Origin: Fructobacillus parabroussonetiae
GTDB taxonomy: Bacteria; Bacillota; Bacilli; Lactobacillales; Lactobacillaceae
Assembly: GCF_018437265.1 (NCBI RefSeq)
Contig: NZ_JAAMFL010000008.1
Coordinates: 24,045-88,044, forward strand
Reading direction: 5' to 3'
DNA: 64,000 bases
Shown: positions 27,638-38,075 of the stretch, in pieces
Layout: each line of letters begins with the position of its first letter
Position numbering within the stretch: position 1 is the stretch's first letter
The notes under the pieces: generated by a model
What the model was told of the DNA's origin: nothing
Database searches by the model: none
What the model saw: the letters and a program-made list of their open reading frames with translations, nothing else
Made by a program: the position numbers and the translations under genes

Positions 27638-27884
27638 ATCGTCTTCTTCTCACAAACCAGAGAACCAGAATAATGATAATGATCAAACCAAAGAAGCCAA
27701 AGAAAGAGGCCAATTCGGCCCCAATGTGCCAACCCAAGCTCCAGAAGAGCCCGCGAGCGATCCAACGACCAAAGCCGCCACCAAAACCAGTGGAACGACG
27801 ACGGTAAGAGCGGCTCGTTCGAGTTGGACGAACACGCGTGACACCGGCACCTCGTAATAAAACATTTTTCATAACTGGAAACAT
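27636..27884 (-). CDS. small Arg/Gly-rich single-pass membrane protein
   Basis: An 82-residue protein with a basic, Arg/Ser/Gly-rich first half and a C-terminal membrane helix (FFGFFGLIIIIILVLWFV) ending in RRRR. Family not recognised. ATG 27884 was preferred over overlapping readings because TTGAGGAGTCAGC stands right before it. It is monocistronic, converging on the aromatic operon. Confidence 0.6.
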   Translation of the reverse strand: MFPVMKNVLLRGAGVTRVRPTRTSRSYRRRSTGFGGGFGRWIARGLFWSLGWHIGAELASFFGFFGLIIIIILVLWFVRRRR

Positions 27885-27923
27885 GCTGACTCCTCAATTG
27901 ACTATTCTTATTGTCATCATAAC

Positions 27924-27953
27924 AAAAAAAGTCGTTCAAAGAACGACTTTTTC
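27924..27953 (-). terminator. terminator of the EIIC-like gene
   Basis: AAAAAGTCGTTC-AAA-GAACGACTTTTT, 13 nt after the stop codon. Confidence 0.85.
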
Positions 27954-27965
27954 ATTTGAAGCATT

Positions 27966-29144
27966 TTACAAATCTTGCTTAAAGTCAGCTGGCTGATAAA
28001 GCTTCAACATCTTTGAGAAGATGATTTGTGCCAGCACACCGGCGATCACTGGGACAACGAACCAAGCAATCAAAGCAACAACGGGTGAAACAAAGTTATC
28101 CATCACCGTTGATGGGATCGCTGCATCCTTAATCATGGATTGCAATGGTGACACCATACCGATGTAACCAAATCCAGCCGTAATGGCCGTTCCCTGTACG
28201 TTAAAGAGCGCAACAGGAATACCAGACAAAGCAGCGGCAAACATGAATGGCAAAAGCGTCACAGGCTTCTTGAAGACAGAAGGCATCATGCCCTTCATGG
28301 CACCCAAGAAGATGGCAACCGTCGTTCCCTTCTTGTTAACTGACCATGAGTTAATCAACAAGACAACCGTCGTTGCGACAACACCCATAGCAGCAGCACC
28401 AGAACCGATACCAGTCAAGTTAATGGCCAAGGCGATTCCAACCGTCGAGATTGGCGTCACAATGATGACAGCAAAGGCCATGGCAATCAAGATGGCCATT
28501 GGCACTGGGGCCAACTTCGTAAATGATTCAACGATATCACCAATCCAAGTCGTAAACTTTCCGACCGTCGGGGCAATCTCCTTACCAAGCAAACCAACGC
28601 CACCACCAATCAAGATTGGGGACAAGATAATGGCAACAGAGCCAAAGCCGTTTAAGTAACGCGACACGGCCCAGATAACCAAAACGGCGATGGCCGCAAC
28701 GATCATGGCGTTAATCACATCACCGGCACCCGATACCATGTAAAGGCGTGTTGGCGTTGCAAGGGCCTTATGGGTCACGGGGTTAACCGTTCCAGCCTTT
28801 GCCATTCCCCAAAGCACGGACTTTGAGGCAACCATTGTCGCCAAAGCCACAACACCCGTATCCAAGATCTTCATCTTAAAGTTCATGGCAACGGCCATAC
28901 CAATCAAAAATGGAATCATTGACGTAAAGAGCGTCAAGATGGCTGAAAAGTCAGCCCCCCATTGTGTATTACCCATTCCAGAATACTGGATGATGTACTT
29001 CATCACGGCAGATGGCAAAACACCAATCAAAATTCCGTTAGCGGAACCTGACAAGACCTTGAAGAAGAAATCCTTCAAGTGTAGGTTTTCCTTTCCAGAA
29101 AAGACAGGCAATGGCTTGCTTTCTGGCATTACGTTTTCAGACAT
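27966..29144 (-). CDS. PTS EIIC-like membrane transporter
   Basis: A 392-residue protein with about ten hydrophobic segments, matching the PTS_EIIC_2 type of membrane proteins annotated as PTS sugar-transporter subunit IIC (motifs such as GNTQWGADFSA and TPISTVGIALA). No EIIA or EIIB domain is attached and no PTS genes are nearby, so phosphotransferase coupling is doubtful. ATG 29144 follows TTAGAGGAGAGAATA; upstream in-frame codons overlap the ldhD terminator. Substrate unknown. Confidence 0.75.
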   Translation of the reverse strand: MSENVMPESKPLPVFSGKENLHLKDFFFKVLSGSANGILIGVLPSAVMKYIIQYSGMGNTQWGADFSAILTLFTSMIPFLIGMAVAMNFKMKILDTGVVALATMVASKSVLWGMAKAGTVNPVTHKALATPTRLYMVSGAGDVINAMIVAAIAVLVIWAVSRYLNGFGSVAIILSPILIGGGVGLLGKEIAPTVGKFTTWIGDIVESFTKLAPVPMAILIAMAFAVIIVTPISTVGIALAINLTGIGSGAAAMGVVATTVVLLINSWSVNKKGTTVAIFLGAMKGMMPSVFKKPVTLLPFMFAAALSGIPVALFNVQGTAITAGFGYIGMVSPLQSMIKDAAIPSTVMDNFVSPVVALIAWFVVPVIAGVLAQIIFSKMLKLYQPADFKQDL

Positions 29145-29155
29145 TATTCTCTCCT

Positions 29156-29192
29156 CTAAAAAAGGCCCCAAAGGCATGTGCCTGGGGCCTAG
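29156..29192 (-). terminator. terminator of ldhD
   Basis: GGCCCCAGGCA-CAT-TGCCTTTGGGGCC followed by a T-run on the minus strand, 10 nt after the stop. Confidence 0.85.
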
Positions 29193-29200
29193 CCTAGCTA

Positions 29201-30217
<1,017 letters not shown>

Positions 30218-30227
30218 CTATATGTTC

Positions 30228-30233
30228 ATTATA
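30228..30233 (-). promoter_or_regulatory. -10 box of ldhD
   Basis: Perfect TATAAT on the minus strand 32 nt before the ATG. No clear -35 at the right distance. A small GC hairpin (30242-30264) between clpP and this box may end the clpP transcript. Confidence 0.45.
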
Positions 30234-30266
30234 CGTCAAACACAAGCCTGGTGCTAGGCCTCGTGC

Positions 30267-30875
30267 TTATTTCTTCAAGGTTACTGGCTTTTCACCAGCT
30301 TTTTCCATAATGCCGTCAATTAATCCGTAATTCAAGGTTTCTTCGGCTGACATCCAGTAGTCACGTTCGGTATCTCGTGCAATGGTCTTCAAATCCTTGC
30401 CCGAATTATCGGCCAAAATCTTGTTCAACTTGTTACGAGTCTTTGTTAATTGTTCGGCAATGATGGCCATGTCAGACTGTTGCGTACCACCGGCAGCCCC
30501 ACCCATTGGTTGGTGAATCAAGTACTCGGCGTTTGGCAACATGAAACGGTGCCCTTTTTCACCGGATGAGGCGATAATCGTTCCCATCGAAGCGGCCAAG
30601 CCCATGACGATTGTCGTCACCGGTGCCTTAATAAAGTTCATGGCATCCGTGATCGACAAACCAGCGGTAACTGAGCCACCCGGTGAGTTGATGTACATGG
30701 AAATTTCCTTGTCAGGGTCCTGTGCTTCCAAGAAGAGCAGTTGGGCAACGATGGACGTTGCCATGCTATCTTCAACCTCACCTTGCACCAGAATAATCCG
30801 ATCCTTTAAAAGTCGTGAGGGCAAGTCGTAAGACTCGCGTCCATTTGCAGTTTGTTCAATAACACCTGGCCACAT
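30267..30875 (-). CDS. clpP: ATP-dependent Clp protease proteolytic subunit
   Basis: A 202-residue serine peptidase that forms the 14-subunit chamber of ClpXP/ClpCP. Catalytic triad S96 (GLAASMG), H121 (LIHQPMGG) and D172 (TERDYW). Start follows ATAAAAGGAGATTACT. A TACAAT box lies in the leader. No CtsR operator (tandem GGTCAAA) was seen in the short upstream region. Confidence 0.97.
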   Translation of the reverse strand: MWPGVIEQTANGRESYDLPSRLLKDRIILVQGEVEDSMATSIVAQLLFLEAQDPDKEISMYINSPGGSVTAGLSITDAMNFIKAPVTTIVMGLAASMGTIIASSGEKGHRFMLPNAEYLIHQPMGGAAGGTQQSDMAIIAEQLTKTRNKLNKILADNSGKDLKTIARDTERDYWMSAEETLNYGLIDGIMEKAGEKPVTLKK

Positions 30876-30937
30876 AGTAATCTCCTTTTATCTTCTTTAG
30901 TATTCTATTGTAACGCAAATCGCTTTCTTTCTAAAAC

Positions 30938-30961
30938 AAAAAGAGGCTTTCGCCCCTTTTA
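30938..30961 (-). terminator. terminator of yvcK-whiA
   Basis: GGGGC-GAAA-GCCTCTTTTTG immediately after, and partly overlapping, the whiA stop codon. Confidence 0.75.
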
Positions 30962-31903
30962 TAACTGATCGATTTGAAAAGTTCCTTCATCAATCTGCTT
31001 CGCCAGTTCTTTTAATTTTCGCATCCGGTGGTTGGCGCCGGACTTTGAAATTTCGAGGTAATCCCCAATTTCTGTCAGCGAGGCATCCGGGTGTTCGAGA
31101 CGTGCCCGGGCAAAGTCGGCTAACTTAGCGGGTAGTTCTTCCAGGTCCCCAATTTCCGATTGAATCGTCAAGATGGTTTGGACCTGGGCGTTTGCAGCGT
31201 TCGCGACCTTTTGCAAATTGGCCATGTCAGCATTCATCATCCGGTTCGCCGAATTTCGCATGTCTTTGGCCAAACGGACGTCTTCAAAACGAAGCATCGT
31301 GGCCGTTGCGCCAATCAGCTTCATGAATTCAACAATCTTATCGGAGCGTTTCATGTACAAAACGTAGTGTTTGGACCGGTTAATCATCTTAACCGGCATG
31401 AGAAAGTCCTGAATTAAATCAAGTAACTGTTCGGCCAAGCCTTCCTGACCCGTCGAAATTTCCAAATGGTAATTGGACCTTTCGGGCGAATTAACGGAGC
31501 CGGCCGCAAGAAAGGCCCCGCGTAAAAAGGCCGCCCGTTTATCTTCCGTATTTAAGAGCCAGGCGGGTACCGATTGGTCAAGGCCAAAGGGATCGACCCC
31601 AAGGTCTTCTAGAATTTCTTCGACCTGTGAGTGCAAAACCACCGTCACGACTTTGTGCTCCGATAGGGCAAACTGTTGCTTTACGTTAAAGTCGACATCC
31701 GCCGCCGGGTATGATTGACGAATAAGACTAAAAATCCGCCGAGCAATCGCCGGATTATCCGTTTGCACGCGAATCTCCTGCTCAAATCCCAAAGTCGTGA
31801 CACCGTTCATTTGAAGAAGAGCGGCTAACTCAGGTTTAGCGGCATCGTCCGAAACGATTCGACCGGTCAATTCTTTTTTCACTTCCGCAGCAAAAGACAT
31901 CAT
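30959..31903 (-). CDS. whiA: WhiA-type DNA-binding protein
   Basis: A 314-residue protein with an N-terminal LAGLIDADG-like domain and a C-terminal helix-turn-helix (LTEIGDYLEISKSGANHRMRKL), the full WhiA layout. In Bacillus it affects division and chromosome segregation. Two ATGs are in tandem; the first overlaps the yvcK stop as ATGA and lies behind TTGGAGCGCCC. It is co-transcribed with yvcK, with clpP downstream, a conserved order. Confidence 0.95.
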   Translation of the reverse strand: MMSFAAEVKKELTGRIVSDDAAKPELAALLQMNGVTTLGFEQEIRVQTDNPAIARRIFSLIRQSYPAADVDFNVKQQFALSEHKVVTVVLHSQVEEILEDLGVDPFGLDQSVPAWLLNTEDKRAAFLRGAFLAAGSVNSPERSNYHLEISTGQEGLAEQLLDLIQDFLMPVKMINRSKHYVLYMKRSDKIVEFMKLIGATATMLRFEDVRLAKDMRNSANRMMNADMANLQKVANAANAQVQTILTIQSEIGDLEELPAKLADFARARLEHPDASLTEIGDYLEISKSGANHRMRKLKELAKQIDEGTFQIDQL

Positions 31904-32868
31904 GGGCGCTCCAATAGCGACAGCAAAACATCCGCCACTTTTTGCCCATCGTGAAAGGCACCGGCGTCTCGAAGCAGCAAGAAATCACGGGAAACCACGC
32001 TGGCCCCCTCGTCTTCAATGCCCTCTGGATCTTGTTTTACCTGCGTGGCGATTTCACCCCAGCGCTGGTAATCGACAAAGTCATCGGGCACTTCGCTTTG
32101 GTTCGTCAAAACAGCATCGACCATTGGCTTTCCCAAATGACGGTTCAAAACTGCCAGGTGTTGGGCATCCGTATAGGCGTCCGTTTCCCCCTTTTGGGTC
32201 ATGATATTGGCAATGTAAACCTGTTTTGCAGGCGTTGCCTGCAAGGCTTCCTTAATCCCAGGAACCACAATGTTTGGCAAAATCGACGTGAAGAGCGAAC
32301 CCGGACCATAAACAATCATGTCAGCGGACAAAATGGCATCGACGGCCTCCGGATTGGCTTGAATCTTCTGATCCTTGGTCGATGGGCCCACCCAAACATG
32401 GTCCAGTGCCTGATGCGCAGCTGTAATGGCGGCTTCACCGGATAATTCTTGTCCCGTTGTGGTTTCGGCCTTTAGAACTAAGGCCTCCTTTGAAACAGGA
32501 TAGACCTGGCCTTTAATCTTTAGATAATTGGCCAATCGGGCAATGGCTTCTGAAACATCCCCCGTCATTTCCGTCAGGGCTGCTATCAGCAAATTGCCCA
32601 CCGCATGTTTTGCTAAGAAATCATCCTGTGTTTGAAAACGATATTGGAACAAATCGAGCAATTCCTGGTCGGCTGTGGACATAGCCACTAAAATATTTCG
32701 GATATCCCCAGGTGGAATAATGTTCACGTAATCGCGCAGCAAACCGGATGAACCACCATCGTCTGCAACGGTGACAATCGCGGTTAAATCGACATCTGCT
32801 TTGACCAATGGTTGAATGATGACCGGTAGACCGGAGCCACCACCAATCATGACGACTTTTGAAGGCAT
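31900..32868 (-). CDS. yvcK: YvcK (gluconeogenesis factor)
   Basis: A 322-residue Rossmann-like protein of the YvcK/CofD family with GGGSGLPVI near the N-terminus, ADDGGSSGLLRD, and YGPGSLFTSILPN. It influences central carbon metabolism and wall synthesis in Firmicutes by binding UDP-sugars. It is fused by ATGA overlap to whiA. The nucleotide-binding gene rapZ (yvcJ), which usually precedes it, is absent here; radC is upstream instead, behind a terminator. Confidence 0.94.
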   Translation of the reverse strand: MPSKVVMIGGGSGLPVIIQPLVKADVDLTAIVTVADDGGSSGLLRDYVNIIPPGDIRNILVAMSTADQELLDLFQYRFQTQDDFLAKHAVGNLLIAALTEMTGDVSEAIARLANYLKIKGQVYPVSKEALVLKAETTTGQELSGEAAITAAHQALDHVWVGPSTKDQKIQANPEAVDAILSADMIVYGPGSLFTSILPNIVVPGIKEALQATPAKQVYIANIMTQKGETDAYTDAQHLAVLNRHLGKPMVDAVLTNQSEVPDDFVDYQRWGEIATQVKQDPEGIEDEGASVVSRDFLLLRDAGAFHDGQKVADVLLSLLERP

Positions 32869-32931
32869 CGTATCGCCCCTTTCGTTTGAATCTTCCTTTC
32901 TAGTTTACCATTTTCCTTGAAAGGACGGCTC

Positions 32932-32963
32932 AAAAAGTCAGGCTTTCATGCAAAGTCTGACTC
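32932..32963 (-). terminator. terminator at the end of radC
   Basis: GTCAG.CTTT-GCAT-GAAAG.CTGAC then five T on the minus strand. The stem overlaps the last codons and stop of radC. Confidence 0.7.
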
Positions 32964-33560
32964 CTCAAAGGGCCCCTCCTCTTCCACCCGCGACCAGTAG
33001 GCATCCTTGGTCACAATGAAAGCATCCAGCAAGGGCAAGCCCAGTAGCTGCCCGAGTTCATGCAAGCGCCGAGTAAAGAGACGGTCGGCAGCCGACGGCT
33101 GCACTTTGCCAGAGGGATGGTTGTGGGCAATGATCATTGCATAGGCGTTTTTATGTAGCGCTCGCTGAAAAATCTCCCGTGGTGAAGCCGATACCTCCGT
33201 TAACGTCCCGACAAAGACCACCTCCCAGCTAATAAGCTCTAACTGGGTGTTCAAAAGCGCCAAAAAGACCTGTTCCTGCTTTAACGTTCCAAGTTCCGCC
33301 TGGGCAAAGTGGCCAAAGGCCTCGGAATGCTTGGCAGAAATCAGTCGTTTTTGGGCGTGTTTGCTCATCATTTGCCCAGCAAAGAGCGCGTGTAAGAGCG
33401 CCCGATTGACCCGTGGATTCTCCGACACAAAGTCGGCCTCCGTCTCCGCATCCATCGACAACATATCGTAACCCTCTGGAAAATAGAGGTTAAAACGAGC
33501 GCTTTCAGCGGCCGCGTCTTCCCCCAGGGCCTTGTAAAAAGAAAAAACCTGTTTTTTCAT
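32946..33560 (-). CDS. radC: RadC-like JAMM/MPN protein
   Basis: A 204-residue protein. The C-terminal metalloprotease-fold domain is complete: HNHPSG at residues 146-151 with D159 gives HxHx7-10D. The N-terminal region is divergent and lacks the usual PRERL..GxxxLsdaELLA helix-hairpin-helix opening, so only half of the family pattern is canonical. Its role is not settled in the family, and a repair function was questioned. Start follows AAAGGAGGTTGAC. Confidence 0.82.
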   Translation of the reverse strand: MKKQVFSFYKALGEDAAAESARFNLYFPEGYDMLSMDAETEADFVSENPRVNRALLHALFAGQMMSKHAQKRLISAKHSEAFGHFAQAELGTLKQEQVFLALLNTQLELISWEVVFVGTLTEVSASPREIFQRALHKNAYAMIIAHNHPSGKVQPSAADRLFTRRLHELGQLLGLPLLDAFIVTKDAYWSRVEEEGPFEESDFA

Positions 33561-33608
33561 GTCAACCTCCTTTATAAGGTAATACGAAAAAACAGGAATT
33601 TTTACTCA

Positions 33609-35066
33609 TTATTTCTTGTTCGAGCGGGTAACTTGGCTCACCTTTGCTTGAATTCGTGCAACGACACGGCCATCGTTGGCACGGGGATTGGTCATCTTCA
33701 TAACCTTTAAGGACATCATCATCGCGATGACAACCAAAATCAAATCCATGATATAGGTCCACATAATACCAAGCGACGTCCCTTTCGCCATGTCTGCCGA
33801 ATGACTGTTTTGGAAGACCGAAACAATCGAAGCAGCCAAAGCAATTCCAACCGCTGCCGAATAATTGTTAACAGCAGCAAAGATTGAGTTACCGGCATTG
33901 TGGAATTCGCGATCCATGTTCGAAATGGCATTGGTCATGTTGTTTCCATTCCAGAAGCCAACACCCAACTGCATCAAGATAAAGCCAAGGGTCGCCGTTA
34001 GTACCGTGAATGGCAGGACCGTCATAAAGAGCACACCAGCAAAGATCAAAGCCAACCCGATGTTGTTTGGTAAACGGGCTCCGAAACGATCATAGAGATT
34101 ACCAGAAAGAACAGCCATAAAGGCCAGGCCGAGGGCACCCGGGAAAAGGGCCAAACCGGCCACAGAGGAGTTTTGATGCAAAATCAACTGCAGGCCCATT
34201 GGAATGGCATAGTTAAAGGTCAAGTTCACCATCTGCAAGATAAAGGCCGAGAAAACGGCTAAACGAAACATTGGCTTTGCAAACATCTTTGGCGAGAGCA
34301 AAGGTTCCTTTTCATTACGGGCATAGAAGTAGTAACCCAAAATACCAAAGACAAAGGCAGCAAGGGCAATCATGCTAGGCAAGTTCCAGAGACCGTCGGC
34401 AGAAAAGCGGTCGATCGTGATCAAACCGCCAATGAAGAAGGCCGAAAGGAGCAGCCAACCGATAAGGTCAAAGCGGACTTTTTTCGTGCTAACCGTCTGC
34501 TCAATGGTCAACCAACCAAGAATGAGCGAGAAGAGTTGGATTGGAATCACAACCCAAAAGATCATGTGCCAGCCGAAGGCATCCGTCAAAAAGCCACCGA
34601 AGGCAGGGCCTAAGGCAGGTGAGAAGGAAACAATCAACGAGGCGAGGCCAACCATGGTTCCCCGGCGATTAACGGGAACCTGCTCGAAAATCACGTTATT
34701 CATCAAAGGGAGACCAACACCGGCGCCAACACCTTGTAAAAGCCGTCCGAACAGGATCAAAGGGAATTGGTTCGAGATGGCATCAATTAAGATTCCAACC
34801 AAGGAAATGATTCCGGCAGCCAAGAACTGTGATCGGTTCTTAAACCGATCCTTTAACCATGAGGACATGATAATGACCATCGACGTCAGCAAAATGACCC
34901 CTGAGGTCAACCACTGAACGGTCGCGGCATCCACGTGTAGATTCTTCATCAATACTGGGAAAGAAACGTTCAAAGCCGTTTCCAACATAATATCGGTGAA
35001 GGCAATCAACGCAATCGATAAGATACTTAGAATCAGCTTTGGGCTGAGGACTTTTTCATCTGACAT
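33609..35066 (-). CDS. MFS drug:H+ antiporter, DHA2 (14-helix) family
   Basis: A 485-residue membrane protein with about 14 helices. Motifs of the EmrB/LmrB/QacA group: RLLQGVGAGVGLPLM (motif B-like) and SPALGPAFGGFL (antiporter motif C). Likely exports toxic lipophilic compounds in exchange for protons. It starts inside the end of folC (34-nt overlap) behind TTAGGAGGCAGTT, so the two are coupled. Substrate unknown. Confidence 0.88.
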   Translation of the reverse strand: MSDEKVLSPKLILSILSIALIAFTDIMLETALNVSFPVLMKNLHVDAATVQWLTSGVILLTSMVIIMSSWLKDRFKNRSQFLAAGIISLVGILIDAISNQFPLILFGRLLQGVGAGVGLPLMNNVIFEQVPVNRRGTMVGLASLIVSFSPALGPAFGGFLTDAFGWHMIFWVVIPIQLFSLILGWLTIEQTVSTKKVRFDLIGWLLLSAFFIGGLITIDRFSADGLWNLPSMIALAAFVFGILGYYFYARNEKEPLLSPKMFAKPMFRLAVFSAFILQMVNLTFNYAIPMGLQLILHQNSSVAGLALFPGALGLAFMAVLSGNLYDRFGARLPNNIGLALIFAGVLFMTVLPFTVLTATLGFILMQLGVGFWNGNNMTNAISNMDREFHNAGNSIFAAVNNYSAAVGIALAASIVSVFQNSHSADMAKGTSLGIMWTYIMDLILVVIAMMMSLKVMKMTNPRANDGRVVARIQAKVSQVTRSNKK

Positions 35067-36262
35067 AACTGCCTCCTAACATCAGCAATAAAATAAAGTG
35101 AACCCGTAAAAATTAAGGGTCTTTTTGATTTTCTCTTTAAAGCAAGCGCTTCATCAACCGTTTGGATGACGGAAGCTTCTTGACTCGGCATGAACAAGGA
35201 CAAGTCCATCCCCGCTCTTCCAGGTAAACCATCATAAGCAAAGAGGTGCAAGCGAATTCGCGGGTCTTCGACAAGACGTTGTAAGGACCCTTCCAAATGC
35301 TTATCAGCCAAGGCACCCACAACAAAGTCAACGGGCCCGTCGAAACGTTCCTGCACCGTTTTCTGGAGGGCCGCTAATCCGGCTGGATTATGGGCTCCGT
35401 CAAGGAAGACGCCAGAAATTATTTCTTCAAAACGGCCAGGTAACTGGGCATGTAGAAGACCCTCTTGAATCAGCGCAGCCCTGCTATTCGGTCGAAAGGC
35501 CCGGTAGGCGGCAATCGCCGTCTGGGCGTTTTCTCTTTGAAAGCTACCGACTAACGCCGTTTTGTACTCGGGGCCGTTTGCTCCAGCCACGGTGACGGGA
35601 CTTTTCTTTGAATCGGCGACCTGTCGAATAACGGATTCGGCCTCTTTTGGAAGATGAGCACCCAGAACCGTTGGCTTGCCCGCCTTGATAATGCCGGCCT
35701 TTTGACTGGCAATATCCGACAAACAATCACCCAGCAGCTTTTGGTGATCTAGTGCAATCGAGGTGACAACCGCCACGGCCGTTGTCGTTAACACATTGGT
35801 CGAATCATAGTGACCGCCGATGCCGACCTCGATGATGGCCAGGTCTAAGTCTTGGTCTGCGAAGTAGCAGAGCATGATCGCCGTGACCACCTCAAATTCC
35901 GTCACGATGAGTCGGCCATCAGATTGCTCTTCAACTTCATCCGCGGCGACTCGGACACGGTCGGTATAGCGAGCCAATTCGTCATCTGAGATGTTTTGCC
36001 CATTAATTTGAAAGCGGTCATTAAAAACGACCAAATACGGGGAGGTAAAGAGCCCAACCTTCAAACCATCTGCTTGAGCAATCGCCGATAACATGGTCGA
36101 AACAGAACCCTTCCCATTTGTACCCGTTACGTGAATTGCTTCTGGAAGACGCTTCTCCGGGTGATCTAACGTGGCAAGAAGGGCCTGCATCCGTTCCTGA
36201 CTATCTTTTTTTCCAGCCTTTGGCCGCGAATGAATATAGGTCAGTGCTTGATCAATCCGCAT
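35033..36262 (-). CDS. folC: folylpolyglutamate / dihydrofolate synthase
   Basis: A 409-residue Mur-ligase-family enzyme adding glutamate to folates. ATP-binding GTNGKGS at residues 47-53, FTSPYLVVFNDRFQI, and IEVGIGGHYDSTN (metal-site motif, usually GGRxDATN) are present; FLDGAHNP marks the second domain. Start follows AAGGAAAGGAGGCGCC. It overlaps the MFS gene by 34 nt. Confidence 0.93.
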   Translation of the reverse strand: MRIDQALTYIHSRPKAGKKDSQERMQALLATLDHPEKRLPEAIHVTGTNGKGSVSTMLSAIAQADGLKVGLFTSPYLVVFNDRFQINGQNISDDELARYTDRVRVAADEVEEQSDGRLIVTEFEVVTAIMLCYFADQDLDLAIIEVGIGGHYDSTNVLTTTAVAVVTSIALDHQKLLGDCLSDIASQKAGIIKAGKPTVLGAHLPKEAESVIRQVADSKKSPVTVAGANGPEYKTALVGSFQRENAQTAIAAYRAFRPNSRAALIQEGLLHAQLPGRFEEIISGVFLDGAHNPAGLAALQKTVQERFDGPVDFVVGALADKHLEGSLQRLVEDPRIRLHLFAYDGLPGRAGMDLSLFMPSQEASVIQTVDEALALKRKSKRPLIFTGSLYFIADVRRQLCQMKKSSAQS

Positions 36263-36298
36263 GGCGCCTCCTTTCCTTCTTACTCTTCATTATAAACA

Positions 36299-36328
36299 CA
36301 AAGACCGTCTGATAACAGACGGTCTTGT
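36299..36328 (-). terminator. terminator of cshA
   Basis: AAGACCGTCTG-TTAT-CAGACGGTCTT followed by a T-rich tail on the minus strand, between cshA and folC. Confidence 0.8.
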
Positions 36329-36352
36329 TGATTTTATCCAGTAATTTAAACT

Positions 36353-37930
36353 TTAGCCCTTTTCACGGACGGTAAAGTCGCGCTTGCGACCTTGGCCATT
36401 ACCACGACGTTCGCCGCCATGGTTGTTGCCCTTATAACCACCGCCATGACCGTTGCCACGACGTTCGCCATCACGACGGCCACGGTAGCCACCGCCACCA
36501 TTACCACGGCGTTCACCATCGCGATGTCCACGGTAGCCACCGCCACCGTTTCCACGACGGTTACCACCACGATAGCCGCCACGTGAGCCACCCTTACCAC
36601 CCTTACGGCGTGGCAAAGGACGTTCGCGAGACAAGGTAACAGGTGCGTTTTGCTTTTCCAAACCAGCAGCCGAAGCCAAGAGGCCAGCGGCCAATTGTTC
36701 CGGTGTGAATTGGCTAACCAATTGAGCAACCTGTGAAGGCATTTCTTCTGGCTTAACCAAGTTCATCAACTTAGCGGCAGAATCAATGGCCCCGTTAATG
36801 CGGCCAATTCGTGCTTCTTGCAAAGTAGCAGGTTGCAAAGGCGTCATCCGCTTCTTCGTCAAGTCTTCAATGGCACGCAAGTAGTCCATTTCGTTTGGCG
36901 CAACAATGGTTACAGATGTTCCTTCTGCACCGGCACGACCCGTACGTCCAATACGGTGGACGTACGATTCGGGATCCTGTGGAATATCGAAGTTATAAAC
37001 GTGGGAAACATCCTTCACGTCCAACCCACGGGCAGCCACATCCGTTGCCACCAGGAGGTTGATTTCGTGGGCCTTAAATTGGTCCAAGACACGGGAACGC
37101 ATCTGCTGGGTCAAGTCACCGTGCAAGCCGGCAGCCTTATATCCACGAGCTTCCAACCCACGGGCCAATTCTTCAACGCGACGCTTCGTACGACCAAAGA
37201 CGATGCCCAAGAAAGGTTCTTGGATATCGATTGTCCGTGTCAAAGCGTCAAACTTTTCTTCGTGACGGCAGCGGATGAAGAACTGTTCAACCAAATCCGT
37301 CGTCAATTGCTTGGCTTCAATCTTCACCATTTCAGGGTTGGTCATGAACTTCACCCCAATACGACGAATGGATTCTGGCATTGTTGCTGAGAAGAGCAAC
37401 GTTTGACGTGCGTCAGGCACTTGGGCAATAATCGCTTCGATATCGTCCAAGAAGCCCATGTTCAACATTTCGTCGGCTTCATCCAAGACCAAGGTTTGAA
37501 CATGACCCAACTTAGCCGTCTTACGGTTAATGTGATCAAGCAAACGGCCAGGCGTTCCGACCAAAATTTGTGGGTGTGACTTTAGGCCTTGAATCTGACG
37601 GCGAATGTCAGATCCACCAAAGACAACTTGCACGTTCACGTGCTTGTCTGAACCCAACTTCTTTAATTCTTCAGCTGTTTGAATGGCCAATTCACGCGTT
37701 GGGGAAATGATCACCGCTTGGATGTTTGGGTTATCCAAGTCGATGTGTTCCAAGATTGGCAAACCAAAGGCGGCCGTCTTACCAGTTCCCGTTTGGGCCT
37801 GGCCAATGACGTCCTTACCCGCCAAAGTCAGCGGGATCGTCTTTTCTTGGATTGGTGTTGCGTCCACATAACCGTGGGCTGCGATGGACTGCAAAATGGC
37901 TTGTGACAAGCCGAGTTCTTCAAACTTCAA
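36353..37930 (-). CDS. cshA: DEAD-box RNA helicase CshA-like with RGG-rich tail
   Basis: A 525-residue RNA helicase acting in cold adaptation, ribosome assembly and mRNA decay. Helicase core to about residue 370: Walker A AQTGTGKT (45-52), DEAD box [12 protein letters not shown], and [10 protein letters not shown]. The last 95 residues are almost only Arg, Gly, Asn and Asp in imperfect repeats of [17 protein letters not shown], an RNA-binding tail. TTG 37930 was chosen because AAGGAG lies 6 nt before it; a GTG seven codons upstream would include that site. Confidence 0.93.
   Translation of the reverse strand: MKFEELGLSQAILQSIAAHGYVDATPIQEKTIPLTLAGKDVIGQAQTGTGKTAAFGLPILEHIDLDNPNIQAVIISPTRELAIQTAEELKKLGSDKHVNVQVVFGGSDIRRQIQGLKSHPQILVGTPGRLLDHINRKTAKLGHVQTLVLDEADEMLNMGFLDDIEAIIAQVPDARQTLLFSATMPESIRRIGVKFMTNPEMVKIEAKQLTTDLVEQFFIRCRHEEKFDALTRTIDIQEPFLGIVFGRTKRRVEELARGLEARGYKAAGLHGDLTQQMRSRVLDQFKAHEINLLVATDVAARGLDVKDVSHVYNFDIPQDPESYVHRIGRTGRAGAEGTSVTIVAPNEMDYLRAIEDLTKKRMTPLQPATLQEARIGRINGAIDSAAKLMNLVKPEEMPSQVAQLVSQFTPEQLAAGLLASAAGLEKQNAPVTLSRERPLPRRKGGKGGSRGGYRGGNRRGNGGGGYRGHRDGERRGNGGGGYRGRRDGERRGNGHGGGYKGNNHGGERRGNGQGRKRDFTVREKG
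36395..36620 (-). repeat. imperfect tandem repeat coding the RGG tail of CshA
   Basis: Units of about 50-60 nt (CCACGGTAGCCACCGCCACC and variants on the plus strand) repeat three to four times, coding [14 protein letters not shown]. It is in frame with the helicase, so not a CRISPR or mobile repeat. Such repeats can change copy number by slippage. Confidence 0.7.
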
Positions 37931-37953
37931 AATTTTCTCCTTTGAAAGCACAC

Positions 37954-38011
37954 AAAGCGCGCTTTAAGACCAAATTGGTCTACTTCTATAATAACGCGCT
38001 CCCTGCGCGTT
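37954..38011. promoter_or_regulatory. cshA promoter/leader with three palindromes
   Basis: AAAGCGCGCTTT (37954-37965), GACCAAATTGGTC (37967-37979) and ACGCGC-5nt-GCGCGT (about 37994-38010) lie between the probable -10 (TTATTATAG on the minus strand) and the gene. They may be operator sites or leader hairpins controlling a cold-shock-type mRNA. Confidence 0.4.
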
Positions 38012-38075
38012 GGAAAGGCCAAGCAGTTTATAGTCTAACTGGACTGACTAGTGTTATCAAATGATTCAATTTCTC

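Noticed and set aside
27601..27939. Longer overlapping frames around the 82-residue membrane protein
   Set aside because: Only the 27884 start has a strong ribosome site and a sensible helix; the others are off-frame readings.
28000..29144. Complete sugar phosphotransferase system
   Set aside because: Only an EIIC-like membrane protein is present; no EIIA or EIIB coding region lies nearby.
36395..36620. Regularly spaced GC-rich repeats that could suggest a CRISPR array
   Set aside because: The repeats are in frame with cshA and code an Arg/Gly-rich tail; spacers are not unique and no cas genes are near.
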